Numbered from the stretch's first letter, positions 10,270 to 20,248 are shown. The stretch is 64,000 nt of DNA from Promethearchaeia archaeon (GCA_029856155.1 JAHQWL010000072.1:58683-122682), one strand, 5' to 3'. The notes: a model not told the origin generated them from the sequence alone. Translations and numbers: made by a program.

Positions 10270-10791
10270 TTAACTCTGAAAGGCATCTTTTACCCCTTGA
10301 CGCGTTAAAGCACTTGTTCTGTAGTATTCCATAATGTTATGATCTTGGGCAAATTGCTGAACATGAATATCTGAAGTTTTATAATTTGGACTAGTCTCTA
10401 ATGCATTTTGATCAACTAAATCCGCTTTATTTCCAAGTAATACTATGGGTATTCTCCCACAGGTGTCTTTTATGTTTGATAACCACTTATGAATATTATG
10501 ATAAGTCTCAATTTCTTCGGGAGCAAGAGAAAATACAATAATAGCTCCACTACTTCCTAGATAAAATTTTTCACGTAAGGATATAAATGATTCTTGGCCC
10601 GCTAAATCCCATAAAAATAATTCAACCATTTCGATCTGTATTTTTTCTTCATATCTCGAAAATTGCATACCTAATGTAGAAATATAATCTCTTTCAAATG
10701 TATTTGTTGTATATCTTTTAATTAGCGAAGTTTTCCCGACAGCACCATCACCAACAACGGTTATTTTAAAACCAAAAGCTTTATCGCTCAT
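10270..10791 (-). CDS. Ras/Rab-like small GTPase, paralog of 9380-9952, shortened by an in-frame TAA
   Basis: GDGAVGKTS, TLGMQF, WDLAGQ, GNKADL, TSAL; ends DAFQS* where the paralog reads DAFKVLVKKLY. Confidence 0.9.
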   Translation of the reverse strand: MSDKAFGFKITVVGDGAVGKTSLIKRYTTNTFERDYISTLGMQFSRYEEKIQIEMVELFLWDLAGQESFISLREKFYLGSSGAIIVFSLAPEEIETYHNIHKWLSNIKDTCGRIPIVLLGNKADLVDQNALETSPNYKTSDIHVQQFAQDHNIMEYYRTSALTRQGVKDAFQS

Positions 10792-10947
10792 TATTTACCA
10801 TTATTTTTTTTTCTTTTTTTCTTAATAGTATAAATATGATTTTTTAAGCCTTGCTAAAACGTCAATTATTAGGTAATATAATAAAACGATTACTACTTTA
10901 AAAAAGCTTAAAATGAATAAAGGCTTCAAATCATCTAAGTTTCTTAA

Positions 10948-11658
10948 TTAGATGTTAAAGAGTTTAATCAACTGTTCGGTATTCTCTACTAAGATATCGG
11001 GGTTATGCTTTTTCAAAGTTTCTTTTTGAGCTAGTCCACTTGCGACACAAATAATTGAAACTTTTGCTGCCTTACCTGCTTCGATATCAGTTGTCATATC
11101 ACCAATAAAAATTGCTTCTGAAGGTTTTAGATTCCATTTATTAAGAATTTTTATTATTCCTTCAGGACTAGGTTTAACTTCTGTAACATCGTTAAAACCG
11201 ATAATAGTTTTAAAATATTCCGAAAGGTTAAATTTTTCTAGAACCTCTTCGGCATATTGACTTTTATTATTTGTCAAAATTGCTAATTTCACATGTTTAG
11301 CCAATTTCGAAATTAATGCATCAATACCTTTGAAAATTGTAGATTCTGCTTCTTTATATTTATTAAATTGGTTAAACATAAAGATTGCGATTCGAAGTTT
11401 CTTAAAGAAACTAAGTCCTTCTAAAAATTTCACTTTTAATAAATCGTATGAATTTAGAAGGATTTTAGGTACGGGATAATTTTGGATTTCTTCAATTAGT
11501 AGGGCTATTTCTTCCATGACATCATCTGGGTTGACGTTCATATCATACTTTTCTACTGAATCATTAACTGCCTTTTTAATTGCTTCAGAAATATCATAAA
11601 TAACACCATCCATATCAAAGATAATCCCTTTATATTTTCCCAAATTAATTTTTTCCAT
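10948..11658 (-). CDS. HAD-superfamily hydrolase (phosphoglycolate phosphatase-like)
   Basis: FDMDGVIYD motif I, LTNNKS motif II, KPSPEG and IGDMTTDIEAGKAA motif IV. Confidence 0.88.
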   Translation of the reverse strand: MEKINLGKYKGIIFDMDGVIYDISEAIKKAVNDSVEKYDMNVNPDDVMEEIALLIEEIQNYPVPKILLNSYDLLKVKFLEGLSFFKKLRIAIFMFNQFNKYKEAESTIFKGIDALISKLAKHVKLAILTNNKSQYAEEVLEKFNLSEYFKTIIGFNDVTEVKPSPEGIIKILNKWNLKPSEAIFIGDMTTDIEAGKAAKVSIICVASGLAQKETLKKHNPDILVENTEQLIKLFNI

Positions 11659-11762
11659 ACTAAAGTCTATTAATATTTAGAACAATTTATAATTATACGA
11701 ATATCAATAATTTAATTATATAACTATTAAAAATTTTATTTAATATCTCATTTTAGTTAAAA

Positions 11763-12653
11763 ATGAACGAAAACCAAGAAGAAAAAAGCGAAGAATTAGG
11801 AATGGATGAAAATGAAGTGGAAGATGATGATTTAGAAGCGTATCTTAGAGATATGAAAGCGTTGGAAACTGACTTTTCAGATATTGAAGATTTAGACATG
11901 GAAGAACTTCAAGAAATCCAAGATGCAATTGAGAAGGTTAAGGAAGGTGAAGAATTACCTGAAAATGACTTAATTAGTGAAGAAAGCTCGGAAGACGGAG
12001 AAATCTTTGATGAAATTAAAGAAGAACAAGAATTAAAAGAGATAATGGTTTCAGATTTTTCTGATATGGATGAAATTGATTTTGATGAATTAAGAGAAAT
12101 GAAAGAAGCCATAGAAACTGTAAAACATGAGGAAGTTGAAGTTTTAGGTGATAAAGAAGGTGAAATTCAATCAACACCAGCAATTTCAAGTGAATTGCAG
12201 CAACGAATAAAAGAAGAACTCTTAAAAAGAAAAGAAGCAGAAGTAGAGGAAGTTATAACTCCAGAAATGTTTTTAGATTATATTAAAGAAAAACGTGATA
12301 AGATTTGGTATCATGCCCTCTATTATTTAGTGTTTAATGTTGAAGACCATACTGCTTCGAAATCTTTATTATATGATGTTTTAAAAGAAGTAACAAGTAA
12401 AAGTCCCATTGATCCAATACCAGAACATCAATTTTATTTTGGATTAGGGTATATATTAAGATTAAATTATAATGATAAACAAGTAGTACGATTTCTTAGA
12501 AATGGAACGCTTAAAATAAATATAAATATTAGCACTCTGAAAGAACTTTTAGAGGAATCGGGAGAACCTATAAGTACAAGACCAGTTATTAAACCCGAAG
12601 AGAAAAAAAGAATGTTTAAGGATTTTCTTAATGAGGATTTTCTTGATATTTAA
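11763..12653 (+). CDS. Acidic hypothetical protein with duplicated N-terminal segment
   Basis: 296-aa ORF, Glu/Asp-rich first half containing two related ~30-aa segments; structured-looking C-terminal half. Confidence 0.75.
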   Translation: MNENQEEKSEELGMDENEVEDDDLEAYLRDMKALETDFSDIEDLDMEELQEIQDAIEKVKEGEELPENDLISEESSEDGEIFDEIKEEQELKEIMVSDFSDMDEIDFDELREMKEAIETVKHEEVEVLGDKEGEIQSTPAISSELQQRIKEELLKRKEAEVEEVITPEMFLDYIKEKRDKIWYHALYYLVFNVEDHTASKSLLYDVLKEVTSKSPIDPIPEHQFYFGLGYILRLNYNDKQVVRFLRNGTLKININISTLKELLEESGEPISTRPVIKPEEKKRMFKDFLNEDFLDI

Positions 12654-12677
12654 ATTTTGATTTAAATAAGAGATAAA

Positions 12678-13325
12678 ATGAATCAAAAGCCTTTACTTTT
12701 AATTATTGGAAATTCAAATGTAGGAAAAAGCTCAATAACTAGATTACTGATGCCAAATCCTAGAAAATTTAAGGGTAAAATTGGAAAATCTCCGGGTAGT
12801 ACGCTATTGATAAAACCAATTACTCAAAATAGTTTACCCTATAAAATAGTTGATCTTCCAGGATTTGGATATGTAAGTCACTCCAGCCGTAGACGAGGAG
12901 CCCATATTAAAAAACAAATTGTTGTTCATATCGAAAAACACTATGAGGAATATTTTTTCGGGTTAGTAGTAATAAATATTTTAAGAATCGAAGATGAAAT
13001 AGAGAAGTATTACATTCAAAATAAGAGAACTATACCATTAAGTTTTGAATTAATTCAATTTTTAAGCGAGTTTAAAATCCCTTTTCTCATAATTTTTAAT
13101 AAAATTGATAAAATTTCTAATCTGAATAAAAAAGAAAAAATTAACTTGTTTATTGAATCAGCAAAAGAATACGGTTTAGATCTGATTAAATTGAATGATT
13201 ATAGTGTTGAAAAAAATTCAGAAATACCATATTTGGAATTTTCAGCTTTAAAAAAGATAAATATCATAAAATTAAAAAGCATAATTCAAAAATCTTTAAA
13301 TAATTTTATGAAAAAATGTCCCTAG
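12678..13325 (+). CDS. EngB/YihA-like GTPase
   Basis: GNSNVGKSS, VDLPGFGYV, FNKIDK. Confidence 0.88.
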   Translation: MNQKPLLLIIGNSNVGKSSITRLLMPNPRKFKGKIGKSPGSTLLIKPITQNSLPYKIVDLPGFGYVSHSSRRRGAHIKKQIVVHIEKHYEEYFFGLVVINILRIEDEIEKYYIQNKRTIPLSFELIQFLSEFKIPFLIIFNKIDKISNLNKKEKINLFIESAKEYGLDLIKLNDYSVEKNSEIPYLEFSALKKINIIKLKSIIQKSLNNFMKKCP

Positions 13326-13383
13326 GATTCACATTTGTTCTTGAATTATTATAGATTTCTTCTTCCTTATTAACGTAATATTT

Positions 13384-13911
13384 CTATTTGTGTTTTATAT
13401 ATTTAATTAATCCTAATATTAAATTTAATCTAGGGACTTTTTGTTTATATCTCTTGTAATCTTCACCAAATTTATCAATAAGATTTTTATCCTCTACGAA
13501 TGTCCATTGATATGTTAAAATTATAATAATGATGCTAAGAATTAAGCTCAACCATATTTGAGTCCAGAATGTAATACTTGTACTAAATAATATACCTCCT
13601 AAATATTGTGGATGACGGATAATAGCATATGGACCTCTTTCTACTACCTTTGTCGTATGCATATAGCTTTTACCCTTTTCTACACCCCCTCTTTTCTTAA
13701 AAGTCCAAAAAGAAATCAAACCAAAATATAGACTAAATACCCAAATTACATATCCTATATATACTAAAATGATTATATTTAATTCATTAAAGAATAGGAA
13801 CATTAAGATTATTTGAATTATAAATGACAATGTAAATATTGATGTAAATATTACATCTGTAATTCTAACTTTTTTCTTCTTTTCCTTAATAATATCCTGA
13901 TTTTTCTCCAT
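13384..13911 (-). CDS. Membrane methyltransferase of the isoprenylcysteine carboxyl methyltransferase / phospholipid methyltransferase type
   Basis: Multi-TM protein ending in RGPYAIIRHPQYLGGILF ... EDKNLIDKFGEDYKRYKQKVPRL, characteristic of the family. Confidence 0.85.
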   Translation of the reverse strand: MEKNQDIIKEKKKKVRITDVIFTSIFTLSFIIQIILMFLFFNELNIIILVYIGYVIWVFSLYFGLISFWTFKKRGGVEKGKSYMHTTKVVERGPYAIIRHPQYLGGILFSTSITFWTQIWLSLILSIIIIILTYQWTFVEDKNLIDKFGEDYKRYKQKVPRLNLILGLIKYIKHK

Positions 13912-14144
13912 ATTTCAAGTGACCCCCTAGATTATTCTCTTCAAAATATTAATTACTTAGTAAATTTCTTTTTTTATTAGAAATTAAATCATTCTCTAAC
14001 ATTCCTAAAGTTTCACCTAAAATCTTAAATATTTAAAGTTACTAGATATAATTAAGTTTGAATATTTAAACTTAATCATTCAAAGTTAACCATAATATTT
14101 AACATTAAATTTAGTATTTCCTGTCTAAGATATGAATAAAATTC

Positions 14145-14774
14145 ATGCCGAAAAAGAGATATACTCCCCTTAAAACATTTATATTAGGTGTAATGAATAC
14201 AATTCCAAGACCCATGAGCGGTTATGAGTTAATTTCATTAGCAAAAGAATGGCGATATGATCATTATATCAAAGCTACAAAAGCATCATTCTATTATGCA
14301 TTAAAAAATCTAGAAGATGATGATCTTATCAAAGAAGTAGGTTCTAAACAAAAAGGTAATCGACCTGAGCAAATAACCTATAAAATGTTGAATAAAGGCA
14401 AGCATGAATTCCAAGAACAAATTTCTTATTTCCTTAATTATCCCCAGGAAATGTATTTCGATATTGATGCTTCAACACCTTTTATTATTCTATTTGGTAT
14501 GTTTAAGGGAAAACAATTCATATTGGATTCTATTGATAATCAAATTAAAGAAAGACAAAAAATGTTAAAGATCGCCGATGATGGGGAGCAATTTGTTAAA
14601 TCTCATTTTCTTTATGAATTAAGTCCTTTCTATATACTACCTTTGAAACACTGGAGGCTTCATAATGAAGCAGAGATAAAATGGTTAGAACTATTTAAGG
14701 AAATGGTAGAAAGTATTGATGATTTTAAAGAACAATATAATGAAATGATAAAACGCGCAATTACGAAGGGATAA
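14145..14774 (+). CDS. PadR-family transcriptional regulator
   Basis: ILGVMNTIPRPMSGYELI ... ASFYYALKNLEDDDLIKEV ... RPEQITYKMLNKGKHEF wHTH plus C-terminal helical domain. Confidence 0.88.
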   Translation: MPKKRYTPLKTFILGVMNTIPRPMSGYELISLAKEWRYDHYIKATKASFYYALKNLEDDDLIKEVGSKQKGNRPEQITYKMLNKGKHEFQEQISYFLNYPQEMYFDIDASTPFIILFGMFKGKQFILDSIDNQIKERQKMLKIADDGEQFVKSHFLYELSPFYILPLKHWRLHNEAEIKWLELFKEMVESIDDFKEQYNEMIKRAITKG

Positions 14775-14807
14775 TTTAATATAAAGAGAAAATAATATTA
14801 AACGGGA

Positions 14808-16103
14808 CTATTCAGTGGGAGTTATTTTTGGATCCTTATCAGGATCCCAATTTACTGTAAATAAGAAATCTCTGCTTGTTTCATTTTTATAAATTAACGG
14901 AAATCCGCTAACTTTTTCGAATTTTAAGGCAAAATCTTCTAAATAATCATAATCAGGAAAGTAATCTTTAACTTGATTTTTACTTTTCAGTCTTTCGTTT
15001 ATCAATAAAGCTTTTGCTTGTAATGTAAATCCTTTAATTTCAAAAAAATTCGGATTTGTTTTTTCAATTATTTTAGCATATTCAGTTATATACTTATCTT
15101 CTATGTTCAAGTTTTTTACTGCAGTCAACCTGACTAGAGTTCTACAAGATAAAGATTCTACCAAATCTAAACTATTTAATACTTGATTCCAACCATTTCT
15201 AATCATTGGACGACAAGTAGTCTTATAAATTTGTTCGTTTGGAGCAGCTAATGTAATATATAACTGCGTAGGTAAATGTTCCAACTTTTCAATCTTTTCT
15301 GTTAGAGTTCCATTAGTGACAATAAATGTCGTCATATTACGACTTTTAAATTCATGAACAAATTCAGAAATTCTTGGATATAGAAGTGGTTCTCCATCTA
15401 GAGAAATAGCTGCATGATTTGGTGTCATTGCTTCATTATGAGCTTGCATTATTTCATCAGGTGATGTCAATTCTCTATTAATTAAAACTTCTAACTCTTC
15501 TCTGGAGCCAATGCAACAATTAATATCATCATCTAATCTAAACTTATTGAATAGGCGATCAGTTGATTTAATAAATTTTTGATTCTTTAGAAGAGTGACT
15601 GCCCGTTCAATTTTATTTTTCGAAATGTGAATACTATTTGCAATGGAATTTACACTGTGGATTCGTTGACTATTTAAAAGCATATAATAGAGGATGTCAA
15701 TCATTATTTCATAATTATCAAGGTATCGTCTCAGAGGTAAGTGATTCTTAATGATGTCTTTATGATGTCGCAGCATTTCATCGATAAGTAATTTAGGGTT
15801 ATCAGGTTCAACAATAAATTCACTCCCTAGTGATCCAGACTCTATATCCCTCCAACAAAAAACACATTGATGGTTACAAAAGGGTAGTGAAGGGGTATTT
15901 TGCATGCACCTATGGCTTTCTATTCCAAATACACCCTTATAGCAATTACGATTATTTCTTCCAGTTGAAAGTCTTTGCTCAAGCCAATGACAAGGTTTAA
16001 TAGAAGAATGTTTATTTTCTCCAACGATTCTATAAGTAGTTTTAGTGTAGTTTTCTACAAATTCATTTGTGATTTTGTTTTCAACGATAAATCTATTTTT
16101 CAT
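14808..16103 (-). CDS. taw1: tRNA 4-demethylwyosine synthase (TYW1/Taw1), radical SAM, with internal insertion
   Basis: HRCMQNTPSLPFCNHQCVFCWR cluster motif, HAAISLDGEPLLYP, TTFIVTNGT. Confidence 0.92.
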   Translation of the reverse strand: MKNRFIVENKITNEFVENYTKTTYRIVGENKHSSIKPCHWLEQRLSTGRNNRNCYKGVFGIESHRCMQNTPSLPFCNHQCVFCWRDIESGSLGSEFIVEPDNPKLLIDEMLRHHKDIIKNHLPLRRYLDNYEIMIDILYYMLLNSQRIHSVNSIANSIHISKNKIERAVTLLKNQKFIKSTDRLFNKFRLDDDINCCIGSREELEVLINRELTSPDEIMQAHNEAMTPNHAAISLDGEPLLYPRISEFVHEFKSRNMTTFIVTNGTLTEKIEKLEHLPTQLYITLAAPNEQIYKTTCRPMIRNGWNQVLNSLDLVESLSCRTLVRLTAVKNLNIEDKYITEYAKIIEKTNPNFFEIKGFTLQAKALLINERLKSKNQVKDYFPDYDYLEDFALKFEKVSGFPLIYKNETSRDFLFTVNWDPDKDPKITPTE

Positions 16104-16280
16104 TAAGGAACCACTTTAACCAAGAAATTCTCACTAGTTTATATAAATAATTGTATCTTATTAAGATATTAAATAATATTCTTTAAAATTATAAGTACTT
16201 AAATAATTATTGCAGTACTTATAGAATATAACTAAAATTATGGTTTTAGTTAATTAAGATAAATTAAAAAATGGTTCAAA

Positions 16281-17156
16281 ATGCTAAATAGAATGAAAAG
16301 CGAGTTGTTAAATTTAGGCTTAAAATTTATTGATGTTGATGAGAAAATCGTTCGAATGATACTAGAAACTAGCCCTTCAAATGTAAATGAAATAGTAATA
16401 CTCCCAGCTATTAAAATTGTAATGAAAAAATTATTGAAGAAATTAGAGAATAAAAGGATTTATGGAAGAGTATATAACGGAGAGCTAAATAATGTTAAAG
16501 TCAGTATTGTTCGTTCTTTAGTTGGATCACCTAATTGTGCAATGGCGGTAGAGTCCTTAAGACGTTGTAAAACTAAGGTTATTATACGAATTGATGTATG
16601 TGGAGGAATTGAAAATGAAAATGTACCAATTAATATTGGAGACATTATAATCCCAAAATTAGCTTTTTGTGATGAAGGAACAAGTCCTCAATATATTAGA
16701 GAACACCCTTCTTTAGTAAATGAATTAGAGTCCATTTCTAATCCAATGGGAAAATTTCAAAACTTATTCACAGGAAATCAAACTATTTTTATATCTAAAC
16801 CTAATGAGAAACTAAGAGAATTGTTTTCAAGCAAAGCTACCGAACTTTTTCCAAATAACTTTAAGGAAACTAATTTATGGACCACTGATGCTCTATTTTG
16901 TGAAAGTTTAGATTTCATAAGGGCTCTAACTTCGATTAATGTACATACTATTGATATGGAATCATCTATATTATTTTTATTAGGGAAGATTTACAATTTA
17001 AAAACAGTATCCATTCTCTCTGTTTCGGATTTACCGGGGCATCCAAAGTATGATTTACTAAATTCGAATGAGATTCATCCGAATATGGAGAATGGAATTG
17101 ATAATGCGATTAAATTATTAATCCAACTCTTATCTAGTGTTAAGAAAGAAATTTAA
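16281..17156 (+). CDS. Nucleoside phosphorylase (uridine/purine nucleoside phosphorylase superfamily)
   Basis: GSPNCAMAVESLRRCKTKVIIRIDVCGGI, NIGDIIIPK, HTIDMESSILFLLGK, VSDLPG. Confidence 0.85.
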   Translation: MLNRMKSELLNLGLKFIDVDEKIVRMILETSPSNVNEIVILPAIKIVMKKLLKKLENKRIYGRVYNGELNNVKVSIVRSLVGSPNCAMAVESLRRCKTKVIIRIDVCGGIENENVPINIGDIIIPKLAFCDEGTSPQYIREHPSLVNELESISNPMGKFQNLFTGNQTIFISKPNEKLRELFSSKATELFPNNFKETNLWTTDALFCESLDFIRALTSINVHTIDMESSILFLLGKIYNLKTVSILSVSDLPGHPKYDLLNSNEIHPNMENGIDNAIKLLIQLLSSVKKEI

Positions 17157-17182
17157 TACCGATAAAAGAAACTAAAATTTAC

Positions 17183-18067
17183 TTAAAGTCCTTTTAGGAG
17201 TGAGCTAAAATCAGGTTCATCAAAAAATTCATTATATAATTTAAGGAGCTCAATATTAACTAAATGAATTTTCTTACCTGACTGGTTTTTAGTAGATTTT
17301 ACAAGATTAAGTTCTTTTAATTTTTTAATGTGATATAAAATTGTTCCTGAATACATATCAAGGATTTCAGCCATTTTTGAGACAGTTACTAATTCATCCT
17401 TAAATATCTGTTCTAATAGTTTAGGAATCAAGGGATTTAAAAAGATAATTTTGTATTTATCATAATCCTCTGGCACATCACGAAGAAAATAATGAAGAGA
17501 TTTCCCAATTTTCTTGGATCTTATTAACTTAAAACGTTCAAGAGTCATCACATGTTTTAAAAATGGGGTTCTAGTAATATCTAATTCTTCTTCGATTTTT
17601 TCATCTCTAGCATGAATCCCTGGATTTTCTTTTATGAAATCAAGTATTTTTACCAGTCTTTCATTAGTAAGTATCTCTAATTTAGTACGTCTTTCATTGG
17701 TTACAATCCAATTTTTCTCTTCTAAACTTCGAATAGCAATAAAAATTTCTTCCTTGCTATAACCTTTTCTGTATGATAATTTTGCGATGCATTTAGCATA
17801 TAATTTTTCGATTATTGGATACTTTTGGATTTGACTTTCTGATTCAATTTCAAATTCACTTTCATATCGCTTTAATTTCAATATATCCGTAGCAATATCT
17901 AATACATCTTTTTCAATTTCGTTAAGTTCATCAACAATTTCTTCTTGTTTTTCTTCTTCTTTCTCCACTTCTTGTAAAGGTCTAAAATCAAGGCGCCTAT
18001 ATGAACTATCCTGTAGATTTTCTTCTTCCTTGCCTCGTTTGGGTTCTCTTCTTCTTTCAAGCGACAT
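17183..18067 (-). CDS. Winged-helix DNA-binding protein with probable tandem wHTH domains
   Basis: NPGIHARDEKIEEELDITRTPFLKHVMTLERFKLIRSKKIG and VTVSKMAEILDMYSGTILYHIKKLKELNLVKS. Confidence 0.8.
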   Translation of the reverse strand: MSLERRREPKRGKEEENLQDSSYRRLDFRPLQEVEKEEEKQEEIVDELNEIEKDVLDIATDILKLKRYESEFEIESESQIQKYPIIEKLYAKCIAKLSYRKGYSKEEIFIAIRSLEEKNWIVTNERRTKLEILTNERLVKILDFIKENPGIHARDEKIEEELDITRTPFLKHVMTLERFKLIRSKKIGKSLHYFLRDVPEDYDKYKIIFLNPLIPKLLEQIFKDELVTVSKMAEILDMYSGTILYHIKKLKELNLVKSTKNQSGKKIHLVNIELLKLYNEFFDEPDFSSLLKGL

Positions 18068-18069
18068 AT

Positions 18070-19683
18070 TTAGGCGTTTTCCTCTAAAAATTGAACAAAT
18101 TTTATTTGTTCTTCAACATCCATATATTTTAATTGTTCTACAATCTTATCATAATGTTTAGGTTTAACATTTTGAAGTTTTCGAATTCTATTGATTAATT
18201 TTTTAGGTATTTCTCTATAAAGTCTTACAATTGCATCAATATATTTAACTTGTTCCTCTTTTGTTAGGAAAGCAAGTTCTTCTAACAACTCCCTCTTTTC
18301 TTTTTTAGAAACTTTTAAATCTGTTATCTGCTTCCTTAAATCTTTGGATAACAGAACAAAAATTTTAGAGAAATATTCTTTTACCAACTTCTTATCTTTT
18401 TCATCCTTTACTGGTAGAAGGGATTCATGCAATTTTAAATTGTATTCTATTTCTCTTTTTGCCCTTTCTTCTTTATCTATTTTTAACGGGATCTCCTCAA
18501 GCTCCTTTATAGTAATTTCCTCTATTTTTTCTGGTTCACTGCCAATTTTTTCTTCTTCAGGACTAATTGGTGCTTGAGTTTCGATCGGTTTTTCTACGAG
18601 TTTTATTTTAATTTCTTTTTCTTCAAGGGATACCCTCTCTGGATGTTCTATTTTTCTATGCACGAGAATTGGAGGTGTGGGCGGAATTGGAGGAGTTGGG
18701 GCGATATATGCTGGTTTTGTGACTGTTGATTCTATTCGGGATTTTTCTTTTGGTTTTCCAAGAAATAAGAAAAATAACAACACACCTTTCAGTAAGATAA
18801 AGATTCCTGCAGCATAAAATATTATACCAAAAATCCCAAGAAAGAAAAATTTGGCCGAATCTTTAAATTTAAATTGTTGTTTTTCTTTAATTTCATTTTT
18901 TGTTCTACTATCAATAAGTAGAACTGATAAAGCAATTAATAGAAAACCGAAATAAAATAATAGTATTGACGGAATTTCGATATTAAACGGTAAAATTATT
19001 CTCCAATCACTCATCCTGGGGATATAAATTCCATCTGAATATATTCTAAATATTCCAAATAGAATTATTAAAAAACCCGCTTTTGCAGAAAAATAATTCA
19101 AAGAATTTTTTGCAAGTAAACCAAGATCATATTTTTTAAGGTCCTTATTTTTTGAATCTGTAATAACATAGATTATAATAAAGATACCTTTAATAAGGAT
19201 TATAACTCCAAGCCCATATAAGATACAACCTAAAATCCCAAAGACAAATGAGTCTAGAAAAATCTCATTATACTTTTTCTCCTTTACTTTGTGAGAAATA
19301 TATGCTCTATCATAGATTAAGAGAAATAACCCCATCAAACCTTGAGAAATTTGTTCAAATAGAATCCCTGCATCCCAATAAATAGCAATTTGAGATATCA
19401 ATCCAAAAGCAACAAATGTAAAAATAAATAGTGGAATAAAGGATATTTTATTTAAAAATTGTATTAGTTTCTCTAAATTAGATGATTTTTTTTCTGAAAT
19501 TGCTTGATATGGTTTTTTCTTCCTCATATATGGAGTTTGAGCTGGTTTGAATACAACTCCTTCCAAAATAAAGGGAGATCCACATCTTTCACAATAAACT
19601 TGAACGTTACTTTCAATTAAGTGGGATAATTCATCAGGAAACGCATAATTACATTCCCTACATACATACATCTTCTTTGACAT
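18070..19683 (-). CDS. Multi-TM membrane protein with N-terminal zinc ribbon and C-terminal charged cytoplasmic region
   Basis: YVCRECNYAF...VYCERCGSPF zinc ribbon, several hydrophobic segments, Pro-rich linker, helical tail. Confidence 0.8.
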   Translation of the reverse strand: MSKKMYVCRECNYAFPDELSHLIESNVQVYCERCGSPFILEGVVFKPAQTPYMRKKKPYQAISEKKSSNLEKLIQFLNKISFIPLFIFTFVAFGLISQIAIYWDAGILFEQISQGLMGLFLLIYDRAYISHKVKEKKYNEIFLDSFVFGILGCILYGLGVIILIKGIFIIIYVITDSKNKDLKKYDLGLLAKNSLNYFSAKAGFLIILFGIFRIYSDGIYIPRMSDWRIILPFNIEIPSILLFYFGFLLIALSVLLIDSRTKNEIKEKQQFKFKDSAKFFFLGIFGIIFYAAGIFILLKGVLLFFLFLGKPKEKSRIESTVTKPAYIAPTPPIPPTPPILVHRKIEHPERVSLEEKEIKIKLVEKPIETQAPISPEEEKIGSEPEKIEEITIKELEEIPLKIDKEERAKREIEYNLKLHESLLPVKDEKDKKLVKEYFSKIFVLLSKDLRKQITDLKVSKKEKRELLEELAFLTKEEQVKYIDAIVRLYREIPKKLINRIRKLQNVKPKHYDKIVEQLKYMDVEEQIKFVQFLEENA

Positions 19684-19762
19684 ATACTTTTACTACACCT
19701 ATATAATTATATTCTTGATCGTTTACTTTAATGTTTTTTGCTTAAAAACGTATAAAAATTAA

Positions 19763-20248
19763 TTAAGGAGAGACAGATAGAGCCCTAAGGGCGTTACTTA
19801 GAGTAAGAAGCTTTCCACAATTCTCACAAAAAGCCATTCCATTCTTTTCAAAATGTATTTTCATTTTTTCAGAGATCTTTCTCCCACATTCACTACAATA
19901 TTCTAAAATGTAAATATTATCATTTGTCATATTATTCTGAATATCTACATCTTCAACCTTTTGTTTGGAGGGCTTTTTTTTACCAGAAACTAGGAAGTAG
20001 AATCCTTCAAATAGTTTATAGAAACCAAATCCGACACCTTTAAGAAGATAGTATATTCCTTTTAAAACATAATATACTAAATATGCTATTCCTTTAATGG
20101 TGTAATATACAAGAGTTATAGCTAATACCAGCACAGTAATTAGTCCAATTATTGTTAAAACTTGCCCATAAATAGGCTGTACTAAATACCATTCGACAAA
20201 TACATTATACCAGAAACCAATAGTATCAAAAAAATTCTCCCAATCCAA
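19763..20248 (-). CDS. Small membrane protein with C-terminal zinc ribbon
   Basis: TM segments followed by YCSECGRKISEKMKIHFEKNGMAFCENCGKLL. Confidence 0.8.
   Translation of the reverse strand: MDWENFFDTIGFWYNVFVEWYLVQPIYGQVLTIIGLITVLVLAITLVYYTIKGIAYLVYYVLKGIYYLLKGVGFGFYKLFEGFYFLVSGKKKPSKQKVEDVDIQNNMTNDNIYILEYCSECGRKISEKMKIHFEKNGMAFCENCGKLLTLSNALRALSVSP

Noticed and set aside
13384-13911. Prenylated-GTPase methylation system (ICMT homolog near small GTPases)
   Set aside because: The GTPases here lack C-terminal CaaX/CC cysteines and the ICMT-type fold is widespread among lipid methyltransferases, so a functional link is not supported.
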